The notes under the pieces are model-generated. The model saw only the letters and a list, made by a program, of their open reading frames with translations, searched no databases and was not told the DNA's origin. From NCBI RefSeq assembly GCF_012979275.1, contig NZ_JABASZ010000014.1, positions 186,001-250,000 on the forward strand: 64,000 bases of DNA, in the 5' to 3' direction. Shown here piece after piece: positions 38,125 to 47,344 of the stretch (its first letter is position 1; every line of letters begins with the position of its first letter). This DNA comes from Pseudopontixanthobacter vadosimaris (GTDB lineage: Bacteria; Pseudomonadota; Alphaproteobacteria; Sphingomonadales; Sphingomonadaceae). Position numbers and translations under genes: made by a program.

Positions 38125-38786
38125 AAACCGAAACCGTGCAGTGGCTGGCACAATTCGGCATCGAACCGGCGGACCGCGACCTCTGGAAACAGGCGCTTAC
38201 GCACGGCAGCTATGGCACCGACGAACCCGATTACGAACGGCTGGAGTTTCTGGGCGACAGGGTGCTGGGCATCGCGATTGCGGACTGGCTCTATCAGCGC
38301 AATACCGGCTCTGAAGGCACGCTTTCGCAGCGCCTGAATGCGCTGGTCAGCCGTGCCACCTGCGCCCGCGTGGCGCGGCGCATCGGCCTCCCCGAACATG
38401 TCCGCATGGGCAAGCAGGCCCGCGACGATGGCGGCGCCGACAGCGACAATATCCTGGGAGACGTCATGGAAGCCCTGCTGGGGGCAAGTTTCGTCGAACG
38501 CGGCTTCGAAGCGACACGGGAATGGGTCCGCACCATCTGGGCGGTGGAAGTCGAGGGCAAGGCCGGGATCGCCAAGCATCCGAAATCCGCCTTGCAGGAA
38601 TGGGCCGCGGGCAACCGGCGCAGGATGCCGGATTACGAGGTGGTCGACAAATCCGGCCCCGATCATTCCTCGAGGTTTACGGTCAGGGTCAGCGTTCCCA
38701 ATGTGGGCGCGGCGCAGGCCACCGCATCCAGCAAGCAGGAGGCGGAAACCGCCGCGGCAAAGAAATTCATGGAGCGTTACGGATGA
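38121..38786 (+). CDS. rnc: Ribonuclease III
   Basis: A 221-residue RNase III: N-terminal endonuclease domain with ERLEFLGDRVLG (usually ...GDSVL; Arg replaces Ser here), catalytic Asp/Glu in DNILGDVMEALLGA, and a C-terminal double-stranded-RNA-binding domain (KSALQEWAAGNRR...QEAETAAAKKFM). It processes rRNA and cleaves dsRNA. The ATG overlaps the lepB stop (ATGA). Confidence 0.96.
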   Translation: MKTETVQWLAQFGIEPADRDLWKQALTHGSYGTDEPDYERLEFLGDRVLGIAIADWLYQRNTGSEGTLSQRLNALVSRATCARVARRIGLPEHVRMGKQARDDGGADSDNILGDVMEALLGASFVERGFEATREWVRTIWAVEVEGKAGIAKHPKSALQEWAAGNRRRMPDYEVVDKSGPDHSSRFTVRVSVPNVGAAQATASSKQEAETAAAKKFMERYG

Positions 38787-39688
38787 ACGAGCAGAAGCAG
38801 TCCTATTGCGGCGTAGTCGCGGTGATCGGCGCGCCGAATGCCGGCAAATCGACGCTGGTGAACCAGCTGGTCGGCCAGAAAGTCGCCATCACCAGCGCCA
38901 AGGCGCAGACTACCCGCGCCCGGCTGATGGGCATCGCGCTCGATGGCCCGGTGCAGATGATCCTGGTGGACACGCCGGGGATCTTCGCGCCCAAACGCCG
39001 TCTCGATCGGGCGATGGTCAGCGCCGCCTGGGAAGGCACGAGCGAGGCCGACGCCATCCTGCTGGTGGTGGACCCTGTAAAGCAGCGCCGGCACGAGCTG
39101 GAGCCGCTCCTCACCGCCCTGAAGGACCGCCCCGAACGCAAGCTGCTGGCGCTGAACAAGGTGGATATCGCGGTGAAGGAGCCGCTGCTCGCGCTCGCGC
39201 AGGATCTCGGCGGCAAGGCCGATTTCGACGAGATATTCTTCATTTCCGCCAAGACCGGCGACGGAGTCGCGGGCCTGAAGCAGCATCTGGCGGGAGAAAT
39301 GCCGCCGGGGCCGTGGCATTATCCCGAAGACCAGGTTTCAGATGCGAGCGAACGCCTGCTGGCGGCGGAGATCACCCGCGAACAGCTTTACCAGCAATTG
39401 CACGAGGAGCTGCCCTATGACAGCGCGGTGCGGCCCGAAAGCTACACCGAAAAGCGTGATGGCAGCGTCGAGATCAGGCAGCAGATCGTCATCGCCCGCG
39501 AAAGCCAGCGCCCCATCGTGCTCGGCAAGGGCGGGCAGCGCATCAAGGCCATCGGCGAGGCTGCTCGCAAGGAGCTGAGCGAGCTGCTCGGCCGCAAGGT
39601 CCACCTGTTCCTGCATGTGAAGGTGGACGAACGCTGGGCCGACGACAAGGAGATCTTCGAGGAGATCGGCCTCGACTGGGGTAAGTAA
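38783..39688 (+). CDS. era: GTPase Era
   Basis: A 301-residue GTPase with G1 GAPNAGKST, G3 DTPG, G4 NKVD, and a C-terminal KH domain (VLGKGGQRIKAIGEAARKEL, HLFLHVKVDERW). Era binds the 3' end of 16S rRNA and helps 30S assembly. The ATG overlaps the rnc stop (ATGA); the long upstream open frame is within rnc and not real. Confidence 0.97.
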   Translation: MNEQKQSYCGVVAVIGAPNAGKSTLVNQLVGQKVAITSAKAQTTRARLMGIALDGPVQMILVDTPGIFAPKRRLDRAMVSAAWEGTSEADAILLVVDPVKQRRHELEPLLTALKDRPERKLLALNKVDIAVKEPLLALAQDLGGKADFDEIFFISAKTGDGVAGLKQHLAGEMPPGPWHYPEDQVSDASERLLAAEITREQLYQQLHEELPYDSAVRPESYTEKRDGSVEIRQQIVIARESQRPIVLGKGGQRIKAIGEAARKELSELLGRKVHLFLHVKVDERWADDKEIFEEIGLDWGK

Positions 39689-39700
39689 GGCGAGGTTCCG

Positions 39701-39886
39701 CTAGCGCTTCTTGGCGATTGCGATCTTGTTCTTCTTAGCGAAGTCCTTTGTCGACTCCTCGCTGCGCCCCAGCGCCTTGGCGATCTGTTTAAGCCCCTGA
39801 CCCTTGCCGGCGAGCAGGCGCAATTTGCCCGCCTCCTCGCCGTTCCAGGGCTGCTTGTGCCTCTCGAACTTGTCGGCAGCCATCAC
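39701..39886 (-). CDS. Small homeodomain-like (HTH) basic protein coupled to topA
   Basis: A 61-residue Lys-rich protein. The segment WNGEEAGKLRLLAGKGQGLKQIAKALGR fits a SANT/Myb- or resolvase-like helix-turn-helix (W at the start, LGR turn), ending in a basic tail (KKNKIAIAKKR). Its first ATG overlaps the topA stop (ATGA), so it is translated with topoisomerase I. Possibly a small DNA-binding accessory protein; no family assigned. Confidence 0.65.
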   Translation of the reverse strand: MMAADKFERHKQPWNGEEAGKLRLLAGKGQGLKQIAKALGRSEESTKDFAKKNKIAIAKKR

Positions 39887-42498
39887 TCCGCCTCCGCTTC
39901 GGCTGGCTTCTTCGCGGGCGCTTTTCTGGCGGCCGGCTTTTTGGCGGCGGTTTTCTTTGCCGGTGATTTTTTGGCCGCAGCGTTCTTCGTTGCCGCCTTC
40001 TTCGCGGGCGATTTCTTCTTGGCGGGTGCCTTGCGCTTCTTCTTGACCGGCCCCTTCGCCACCCGGGCGTCGATCAGGCCGATCGCCTGTTCTTCGGTCA
40101 GATCCTCGGGCTTGATATCCTTCGGGATCGTCGCATTGGTCGTGCCGTCCGTGACATAGGGGCCGTAGCGCCCCGGCATCACCTTCATCTCGCCTTCGCT
40201 GGTGGGATGCTTGCCAAGCTCCTTGATCGGTTCCGCCTTCTGGCGCGCGCCGCCCTTGCGATTGGCCGCTTCCGCCAGCAGCGACACCGCCGCGTTCATG
40301 CCGGTTTCGAACACGTCGCGCGTGCCTGCCAGCTTCGCATATTTGCCGTCATGGCGGAGGTAAGGCCCGTAGCGTCCGATCGCCGCCTCGATCGGCTTGC
40401 CGGTTTCGGGATGGTCGCCGACGATACGCGGCAGGCTGAGCAGTTTCAGCGCCCATTCGAGGTCGAAATCGTCGAGATCCTTGGGGATGGAGGCCCGCTT
40501 GGCCTCCTTGCCCTCGCCCAGTTGCACATAGGGGCCGAAGCGGCCCGTCTTGCGCTCCACCGGCAGATCGGTTTCCGGATCGACGCCCATCGTCTGGTCT
40601 TCCGCCGCATCCTCGCCATCGGCGCCCGGCTGGGCGAATCGGCGGGTGAACTTGCAGTCAGGATAGTTCGAGCAGGCGACGAAGGCGCCATATTTTCCGC
40701 CCCGCAGCGCCAGTTGCCCGACCTCGCATTTCGGACACAGGCGCGGGTCCGTGCCGTCGGCTTTCGGCGGGAACAGGTAGTCGGACAGATATTCGTCCAG
40801 CACCTTCGTCACTTCCGAAGGCTGCTGCTCCATCACCTCGTCCGTCTTCGGCTTGAAGTCGCGCCAGAACTGGGTGAGCAGATGCTTGTAAGCCTCGCGC
40901 CCGCCGGACACCTCGTCGAGTTCGTCCTCCATCCCGGCCGTGAAATCATAGGCGACGTAGCGTTCGAAGAACCGTTCAAGGAACGAGGTCAGCAATCGTC
41001 CGCTTTCCTCGGCGAAGAAGCGGTTCTTTTCCATCCGCACGTAATCGCGATCGCGCAAGGTCTGGATGGTCGATGCGTAAGTGGAGGGCCGCCCGATGCC
41101 GAGTTCCTCCAGCCGTTTGACCAGGCTGGCTTCGGAAAAGCGCGGCGGAGGCTGGGTGAAATGCTGGTTGGCCTCGACCTGCTTCTTGGCCGGGCTGTCA
41201 CCCTTCGCCATCTGCGGCAGCAAGCCGCTTTCGTCGTCATCGTCCTTCGTGTCGCGGCCTTCCTCGTAAACCGCCAGGAAGCCCGGGAACTTCACCACCT
41301 GTCCCGTCGCGCGCAATTCGTGCAGGCCTGCCTTGTCGCGCATGGTCACGGTCGTGCGTTCGAGATTGGCGGCAGCCATCTGGCTCGCCATCGCGCGTTT
41401 GAAGATCAACGAGTAGAGCTTCGCCTCGTCGCCCGATCCGGCGCGGTCCCTGGTGAAATCGGTCGGGCGGATCGCCTCATGCGCTTCCTGCGCATTCTTG
41501 GCCTTGGTCGAATAATGGCGCGGTTTCTCGGGCAGATAATGCCCGTCATAGCGATCGGCCACGGCCTTGCGACAGGCGGAAATCGCGCTGCCATCCATCT
41601 GCACGCCGTCCGTCCGCATGTAGGTGATGGCGCCCGCTTCATACAGATTCTGCGCCAGGCGCATGGTGTGGCTGGCGGAATAGCCCAGCTTGCGCGCGGC
41701 TTCCTGTTGCAGGGTCGATGTCGTGAACGGCGGCGAGGGGTGCCGTTTCAGCGGCCTGGTCTCGATCTCCTCGATCGTGAACAGCGCCTGTTCGACCGCG
41801 GCCTTGGCGGCAAGCGCGGTGCCTTCCTCGCCGATGGTCAGCTTCTCCAGCTTCTTGCCGTCATAGCGCACCAGCCGGGCATCGAAAGCAGTGCCGTCCT
41901 GCTCCATCTGCGCGGTGACCGACCAATATTCCTGCGGCTTGAATGCCTCGATCTCACGCTCGCGGTCGACGATGATCCGCAACGCCACCGACTGCACCCG
42001 CCCCGCGCTCTTCGCGCCCGGCAGCTTGCGCCACAGGATGGGCGAGAGGGTGAAACCGAACAAATAATCCAGCGCGCGGCGGGCAAGATAGGCGTCGATC
42101 AGATCGCCATCCAGATCGCGGGGCTTCTTCATCGCATCGGTCACGGCCTGCTTCGTGATCGCATTGAAGGTGACGCGCTCGACATCGGCGGGCAGCGCCT
42201 TCTTCTTCTGTAGCAATTCGCGCACATGCCATGAAATCGCCTCCCCCTCGCGGTCGGGGTCGGTGGCCAGGATCAGGCGCGTCGCCTTCTTCGCGGCGTC
42301 GGTGATTTCCTTCACCCTCGCCGTCTTGTCGCGATAGGTCTCCCAATCCATCGCGAAATCCTCGTCGGGCCGCACCGAACCATCCTTGGGCGGCAGGTCG
42401 CGGACATGGCCGTAGCTGGCCAGGACCTTGAAATCCTTGCCGAGATATTTCTCGATGGTTTTCGCCTTGGCAGGCGATTCGACGATGACGAGTTGCAT
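39883..42498 (-). CDS. topA: DNA topoisomerase I
   Basis: An 871-residue type IA topoisomerase: TOPRIM domain at the N-terminus (LVIVESPAKAKTIEKYLG, DPDREGEAI), catalytic tyrosine in AITYMRTDG, a Cys4 zinc ribbon (CPKCEVG...CSNYPDCKF) and further C-terminal ribbon-like repeats with GRYGPY. The last ~60 residues are a Lys/Ala/Pro tail of KKSPAKK-type repeats resembling histone H1, probably a non-specific DNA-binding arm. It relaxes negative supercoils. Confidence 0.96.
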   Translation of the reverse strand: MQLVIVESPAKAKTIEKYLGKDFKVLASYGHVRDLPPKDGSVRPDEDFAMDWETYRDKTARVKEITDAAKKATRLILATDPDREGEAISWHVRELLQKKKALPADVERVTFNAITKQAVTDAMKKPRDLDGDLIDAYLARRALDYLFGFTLSPILWRKLPGAKSAGRVQSVALRIIVDREREIEAFKPQEYWSVTAQMEQDGTAFDARLVRYDGKKLEKLTIGEEGTALAAKAAVEQALFTIEEIETRPLKRHPSPPFTTSTLQQEAARKLGYSASHTMRLAQNLYEAGAITYMRTDGVQMDGSAISACRKAVADRYDGHYLPEKPRHYSTKAKNAQEAHEAIRPTDFTRDRAGSGDEAKLYSLIFKRAMASQMAAANLERTTVTMRDKAGLHELRATGQVVKFPGFLAVYEEGRDTKDDDDESGLLPQMAKGDSPAKKQVEANQHFTQPPPRFSEASLVKRLEELGIGRPSTYASTIQTLRDRDYVRMEKNRFFAEESGRLLTSFLERFFERYVAYDFTAGMEDELDEVSGGREAYKHLLTQFWRDFKPKTDEVMEQQPSEVTKVLDEYLSDYLFPPKADGTDPRLCPKCEVGQLALRGGKYGAFVACSNYPDCKFTRRFAQPGADGEDAAEDQTMGVDPETDLPVERKTGRFGPYVQLGEGKEAKRASIPKDLDDFDLEWALKLLSLPRIVGDHPETGKPIEAAIGRYGPYLRHDGKYAKLAGTRDVFETGMNAAVSLLAEAANRKGGARQKAEPIKELGKHPTSEGEMKVMPGRYGPYVTDGTTNATIPKDIKPEDLTEEQAIGLIDARVAKGPVKKKRKAPAKKKSPAKKAATKNAAAKKSPAKKTAAKKPAARKAPAKKPAEAEAE

Positions 42499-42625
42499 AG
42501 AGTTAAAGCGATCCTTGACGGTGCGGCCCGAATGGCGGGCCCTTTCATGTGTACGCGCGAGGGTGGTTCCGCAAGGCGCGGCGCGTCAACCGTGTTTTCT
42601 CACGTCAGGCAAGGAGGGCGCCGGT

Positions 42626-43747
42626 TCATCCCGCCAGCCGCACCTTGCCGCCCGCCCCGCGTTCGAGCCTGCCGGCCAGTTCCAGTTCGAGCAGTGCCAG
42701 TTGCACCGACGCCGCCCCGCTGCCCGACTGGCGGATGAGTTCATCCACCGCGACCGGCGCATTGGTCAGCAATTGTTCGACATCGGCGGGTTCGGCATCG
42801 GCCAGTTCATCCTCATAGGCATAAGGTTCAGGCGCGGCTTCGCGCAGCGACGAACGCGGGTTGCCGCCGAAGCCGGTCACGAGTTCGACCACATCGGCCG
42901 CCGATTGCACCAGCACCGCGCCTTCGCGGATCAGCAGATTGCACCCTTGCGACCGCGCATCGAGCGGGCTGCCGGGAATGGCCATGACCTCGCGCCCGGC
43001 CTCGCCCGCAAGCCGCGCGGTGATAAGCGAACCGGATTTCGGCGCGGCTTCGACCACCAGCGTTCCCTGCGCCAGCCCGGCGATGATCCGGTTGCGACTG
43101 GGAAAATGACTGCCGCGCGGCTGCGTACCCGGCGGCTGTTCCGCCAGCAGCAGACCTTCTGTCGCCACGCGTTCCTGCAGGGCCTCGTGCTGCGGCGGAT
43201 AGGCGATGTCGATGCCGCTGGCGATCACCCCGATGGTGGCCGGCAATGCCCCTTCATGTGCCGCACCGTCGATGCCGCGTGCAAGGCCGGATACCACCGC
43301 CAGCCCGCCTGCTGCCAGTTCCCCTGCGAAAGTTCGCGCCAGCCGCACCGCCGCTGCGGATGCGTTGCGCGCGCCGACAATGGCGATGCAGGGCCGCGCG
43401 GCCAATCCGATATCGCCGCGATACAGCAGGATCGGCGGCGCGCCCGAAATCTGCGCCAGGAGTTCCGGATAGCCGGGTGAATCATGAAAAAGGTAGCGCG
43501 CCCCGGCCTGTCTGGCCGCGGCGATCTCATCCTCTATCTTCCCGGAAGGAGCCGCCCGATAGCTTCGCTTGCCGGAGCGATCCAGCTCCGGCAAACCCTC
43601 CAGCGCCCGCCGTGCATCGCCGAAGCGCGCCAGCAACTGGCGGTAGCTGACCGGCCCCACATTCGGTGAACGCAACAGGCGGATGCGGGCAAACGCTTCC
43701 TCCTGTGTCAGCCGGTGCTCGTCCTTGATCGCCGTCTCAGCGGGCAC
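42626..43747 (-). CDS. dprA: DNA-processing protein DprA (Smf)
   Basis: A 373-residue protein with the Rossmann-like DprA core (IAIVGARNAS, VVSGLARGIDGAAHEGAL, GVIASGIDIAYPPQ, FPSRNRIIAGLA) and a C-terminal winged-helix-like domain (VDELIRQSGSGAASVQLALLELEL). DprA loads RecA on incoming single-stranded DNA in transformation. The start is GTG 43747, overlapping plsY by 11 nt. No other competence gene is nearby. Confidence 0.93.
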   Translation of the reverse strand: MPAETAIKDEHRLTQEEAFARIRLLRSPNVGPVSYRQLLARFGDARRALEGLPELDRSGKRSYRAAPSGKIEDEIAAARQAGARYLFHDSPGYPELLAQISGAPPILLYRGDIGLAARPCIAIVGARNASAAAVRLARTFAGELAAGGLAVVSGLARGIDGAAHEGALPATIGVIASGIDIAYPPQHEALQERVATEGLLLAEQPPGTQPRGSHFPSRNRIIAGLAQGTLVVEAAPKSGSLITARLAGEAGREVMAIPGSPLDARSQGCNLLIREGAVLVQSAADVVELVTGFGGNPRSSLREAAPEPYAYEDELADAEPADVEQLLTNAPVAVDELIRQSGSGAASVQLALLELELAGRLERGAGGKVRLAG

Positions 43748-44321
43748 CGATGCGTGGCTCCTCGCCGGCTAGCAGGCGGGCGATATTGGCGCGGTGCAGA
43801 TAGAGGATGAGCAAAGCGATTATGATGAGAAACGGCACGAAGACGATCCAGCCCGTCAGAAACGCGATGACCGGCGCGGCAATGGCTGCCACCATCCCGG
43901 CCAGCGAGGATATCCGCCAGATCAGCAGCATCCCGATCCAGGCAAGCGCATAGGCTAGCCCGATCGGCAAGGCGAGGCCGAAGCACACGCCGGCACAGGT
44001 CGCCACGCCCTTTCCGCCGCGGAATTTCAGCCAGATCGGAAAACAGTGCCCCAGCACCGCGCCGATTGCGGCGAAACCGGCTGCGAATGGATCGTCCCAG
44101 ATTGCCCAGGCGGCAAAAACCGGCGCGAAACCCTTGGCAAGATCGAGCAGCAGGGTGGCCGCCGCCAGCCCCTTGTTCCCGGTGCGCAGGACATTGGTGG
44201 CACCGATGTTGCCGGAGCCGATCTTTCGCACATCGCCCTTGCCCGCGGCCCTTGTCAGCAGCAGGCCGAAGGGGATGGACCCCAGAGCGTAGCCCAGCAA
44301 TGCGGCGAGCAGGATTTCCAT
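43737..44321 (-). CDS. plsY: Acyl-phosphate glycerol-3-phosphate acyltransferase
   Basis: A 194-residue membrane enzyme with the three PlsY motifs: GSIPFGLLLTR followed by GSGNIGATNVLR, and GHCFPIWLKFRGGKGVAT. Five or so membrane helices are seen. It makes lysophosphatidate from acyl-phosphate and glycerol-3-P, starting phospholipid synthesis. The ATG at 44321 matches the family start; 14 extra residues of open frame upstream are ignored. Confidence 0.95.
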   Translation of the reverse strand: MEILLAALLGYALGSIPFGLLLTRAAGKGDVRKIGSGNIGATNVLRTGNKGLAAATLLLDLAKGFAPVFAAWAIWDDPFAAGFAAIGAVLGHCFPIWLKFRGGKGVATCAGVCFGLALPIGLAYALAWIGMLLIWRISSLAGMVAAIAAPVIAFLTGWIVFVPFLIIIALLILYLHRANIARLLAGEEPRIGAR

Positions 44322-44454
44322 GGCTCGACAAACCCCCGTCAGCAAGGCGCGCCATGCGGCCACGCCTTTTCTTTTGCCGCTTGGTAGGTAAAAGGCAGCG
44401 CGTCGGCAAGCGCGGGAATGGGTGAGCGCAGCCCGGGGACATCAGGGAGGCCAC

Positions 44455-45273
44455 GTGAACCGGACGAGCGCGCGCGCAGTCAGACCCGACGCACCAATCC
44501 TGCTGTTCGATTCCGGTGTCGGCGGGTTGTCGGTGCTGGCCGAACTGCGCGCCCTGCTGCCCGATGCGCCCATCATCTATGCCGCCGATCTGGCCGGTCT
44601 GCCCTATGGAGAAAAAAGCGAAGCCGAGATCGCCGCCCGCGTGTCCGGCCTGCTCGGACGCATGGCGGAACGGTTCGCCCCGCGCCTGATCTGCATCGCC
44701 TGCAATACGGCGTCGACCATCGCGCTCGGCATGGTGCGCGAGGTTCTGAACACGCCGATCGTCGGAACGGTGCCGGCCATAAGACCCGCCGCCGCCCTTA
44801 CCCGCAGCGGGGTGATCGGCCTGCTGGGCACGGCGGCGACGATCCGGCAGGCCTATGTCGACGAACTGGAGGCGGCTTTCGCGCCGGACAAGCTGCTGCT
44901 GCGACACGCGGCGCCCGAACTGGTCGCGGCGGCGGAAAGCCGGTTGCGCGGCATTCCTGTCGAAAGGGACGTATTCCGCCGCGCTGCGGAAGGGCTGCGC
45001 GCGATGCCGGGCGGGGACAGGATCGACACGGTCGTCCTTGCCTGCACGCATTTTCCGCTGGTTGCCACCGATCTTGCAGACGCATTCGGCGCCGGAGTTC
45101 GCTTTATCGACGGAGCATCTGGCATCGCGCGGCGGATAGCAGATCTCACCCGCGACCAGCAATTCGCCCGCAGCGGCCCGGGCCTCGCGGTGACCAGCGG
45201 GCCGCTCGATGAACTTGAGCGGCTTGCCGAAGCGTTTGCCGCTTACGGCATCGAAGACTTGACCGCGCTTTAA
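44455..45273 (+). CDS. murI: Glutamate racemase
   Basis: A 272-residue racemase that provides D-glutamate for peptidoglycan. It has the substrate motif LLFDSGVGGLSVL, AADLAGLPYG, and both catalytic cysteines (CIACNTAS and LACTHFPL). GTG 44455 is chosen because AGGGAGG lies just upstream; GTG 44422 would add 11 non-conserved residues. Divergent from plsY. Confidence 0.95.
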   Translation: MNRTSARAVRPDAPILLFDSGVGGLSVLAELRALLPDAPIIYAADLAGLPYGEKSEAEIAARVSGLLGRMAERFAPRLICIACNTASTIALGMVREVLNTPIVGTVPAIRPAAALTRSGVIGLLGTAATIRQAYVDELEAAFAPDKLLLRHAAPELVAAAESRLRGIPVERDVFRRAAEGLRAMPGGDRIDTVVLACTHFPLVATDLADAFGAGVRFIDGASGIARRIADLTRDQQFARSGPGLAVTSGPLDELERLAEAFAAYGIEDLTAL

Positions 45274-45274
45274 C

Positions 45275-45287
45275 GCGAATCATTCGC
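45275..45287. promoter_or_regulatory. Fur-like palindrome upstream of hemA
   Basis: GCGAAT-C-ATTCGC is a perfect 13-bp inverted repeat; with flanks it reads TTGCGAATGATTCGCG on the minus strand, similar to reported alphaproteobacterial Fur boxes. It lies 2 nt past the murI stop and 88 nt before the hemA start, suggesting iron control of haem synthesis. Confidence 0.5.
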
Positions 45288-45375
45288 AAAGATCGCGGTG
45301 GCATTTACGCGATTTCGGGCTTAGAACCTGGCTATTCGCTGCCGGGGGCGTCCGGCGCAACGCACGGAATATCCG

Positions 45376-46596
45376 TTGAACTACGACCAGATTTTCGACC
45401 AGGCGATAGTCCGGCTCCATGCCGAAGGGCGGTACCGGGTATTCATCGACATCTTGCGCAACAAGGGTGCCTACCCAAATGCCCGTTGCTTTCATGGGCA
45501 CAACGGGCCGAAGCCGATCACCGTCTGGTGCTCGAACGACTATCTCGCCATGGGGCAGCACCCCAAGGTGATCGCCGCGATGGAAGAAGCGCTGCACGAT
45601 GTGGGTGCAGGTTCCGGCGGCACTCGCAACATCGGCGGCAACACGCATTTCCATGTGCAGCTCGAACGCGAACTGGCCGATCTGCATGGCAAGCAGAGCG
45701 CCTTGCTGTTCACCAGCGGCTATGTGTCGAACGACGCGACTCTCTCGACCCTGGCGAAGCTGCTGCCCGGCTGCGTGATCTTCTCCGATGAACTGAACCA
45801 CGCCAGCATGATCGCAGGCATCCGCAATTCGGGCTGCGTCAAGCGCGTGTGGCGGCACAACGATCTCGCCGATCTGGAACGCCTGCTGGCAGCAGAAGAT
45901 ATCGATACGCCCAAGGTGATCGCGTTCGAAAGCGTGTATTCAATGGATGGCGACGTCGCGCCGATCCATGCCATCTGCGACCTTGCCGAAAAATACAATG
46001 CACTGACCTATATCGACGAAGTGCACGCCGTGGGCATGTATGGGAAGCGCGGAGGCGGCATCTCCGAAAGGGACGAAGCGGCGCACCGCATCGACATTAT
46101 CGAAGGCACGCTGGGCAAGGCGTTCGGCGTCATGGGCGGCTATATCGCCGCCGACAGCCGCATCGTGGACGTCATCCGTTCCTATGCTCCCGGCTTCATC
46201 TTCACGACATCGCTCAGCCCCGTGCTGGTGGCAGGCGTCCTTGCCTCTGTGCGGCATCTGAAATCTTCGAGCGCCGAACGCGATGCCCAGCAGGCGAATG
46301 CAGCGATGCTGAAGGCCAAATTGCGCGAAGCCGGGCTGCCGGTCATGGATTCGACGACGCATATCGTCCCGCTGATGGTAGGCGACCCTGTCCGTGCCAA
46401 GAAGATCAGCGACATTCTGCTGGCGGAATATGGCGTCTATGTGCAGCCGATCAATTTCCCGACCGTGCCGCGCGGGACGGAGCGCCTGCGATTCACGCCC
46501 GGCCCCGCGCATGACGAGGCGATGATGACGGAACTGACGGGTGCGCTGGTGGAGATCTGGGACAGGCTCGAAATGGACCTGCGCCGGGCCGCATGA
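45376..46596 (+). CDS. hemA: 5-aminolevulinate synthase
   Basis: A 406-residue PLP enzyme of the alpha-oxoamine synthase family. It has [27 protein letters not shown], the PLP-anchoring [10 protein letters not shown], and the Schiff-base lysine in [14 protein letters not shown]. It condenses glycine and succinyl-CoA to 5-aminolevulinate, the alphaproteobacterial entry to haem; succinyl-CoA is also the product of the mutase operon in this window. The start is TTG 45376, the only start that fits the family N-terminus ([11 protein letters not shown]). Confidence 0.96.
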   Translation: MNYDQIFDQAIVRLHAEGRYRVFIDILRNKGAYPNARCFHGHNGPKPITVWCSNDYLAMGQHPKVIAAMEEALHDVGAGSGGTRNIGGNTHFHVQLERELADLHGKQSALLFTSGYVSNDATLSTLAKLLPGCVIFSDELNHASMIAGIRNSGCVKRVWRHNDLADLERLLAAEDIDTPKVIAFESVYSMDGDVAPIHAICDLAEKYNALTYIDEVHAVGMYGKRGGGISERDEAAHRIDIIEGTLGKAFGVMGGYIAADSRIVDVIRSYAPGFIFTTSLSPVLVAGVLASVRHLKSSSAERDAQQANAAMLKAKLREAGLPVMDSTTHIVPLMVGDPVRAKKISDILLAEYGVYVQPINFPTVPRGTERLRFTPGPAHDEAMMTELTGALVEIWDRLEMDLRRAA

Positions 46597-47285
46597 ACCA
46601 CGCGGCACCCAGTTTCGATGCCGTCGTCGAAGGCCGTCGGTCCATCCGGGGTTTTCTGGATAAGCCGGTGCCGCGCGAACTGATCGAGGAAGTGCTGGCA
46701 CTTGCCATGCGCGCGCCGTCCTCTTTCAACAATCAATGCTGGAACTTCACCGTGGTCAGCGGTGAGCCGCTGGACCGGATCAGGCGAGGCAATACGGAAG
46801 GCATCCTGGCCGGTACGCCCGACAGCCGTGAATTCCGCACCCATGGCAAGCAGTCCGGCGATCACCGCACACGGCAGGTCGAGGTCGCCAAGCAATTGTT
46901 CGGTGCCATGGGCATCGCCCGCGAAGACAAGGAAGCACGGCAGGACTGGGTGCTGCGCGGATTTCGCCAGTTCGATGCGCCGGTTTCCATCGTCGTCACT
47001 TACGACCGCGATCTGCTGGGCAGCGATGTCGCGCCCTTCGATTGCGGCGCCGTTACCAATGCGCTGGTCAATGCCGCGTGGTCGCGCGGCCTTGGCTGCG
47101 TCATCAATAGCCAGGGCATCATGCAGTCGCCCGTCGTGCGGCGCGAAGCGAATATTCCCGACGATCAGGTCATCATGATCTGCGTCGCGATGGGCTGGCC
47201 GGACGAGGATTTTCCGGCAAATGCCGTGGTGTCCAACCGCAAGCCGCTGGATGCAGCGGCAAGCTTCGTCGGCTTTCCCGACTAG
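46593..47285 (+). CDS. Nitroreductase-family flavoprotein
   Basis: A 230-residue FMN-dependent nitroreductase-fold protein: [28 protein letters not shown] (FMN phosphate/ring contacts), a long helical insert, [11 protein letters not shown] and the C-terminal NRKPLD. The ATG overlaps hemA by 4 nt. Physiological substrate unknown; nitroaromatic or quinone reduction is typical of the family. Confidence 0.9.
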   Translation: MNHAAPSFDAVVEGRRSIRGFLDKPVPRELIEEVLALAMRAPSSFNNQCWNFTVVSGEPLDRIRRGNTEGILAGTPDSREFRTHGKQSGDHRTRQVEVAKQLFGAMGIAREDKEARQDWVLRGFRQFDAPVSIVVTYDRDLLGSDVAPFDCGAVTNALVNAAWSRGLGCVINSQGIMQSPVVRREANIPDDQVIMICVAMGWPDEDFPANAVVSNRKPLDAAASFVGFPD

Positions 47286-47296
47286 ACTACAGGCAT

Positions 47297-47335
47297 GAAA
47301 CGGCCGCGGGCGCATGAGCAGCCCGCCGCCGTTTC
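47297..47335. terminator. Bidirectional terminator between nitroreductase and ODC genes
   Basis: 15-nt arms, GAAACGGCCGCGGGC (47297-47311) and GCCCGCCGCCGTTTC (47321-47335), pair at 14 of 15 positions around a 9-nt loop, between two convergent genes. Confidence 0.6.
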
Positions 47336-47344
47336 GATCGCGCC

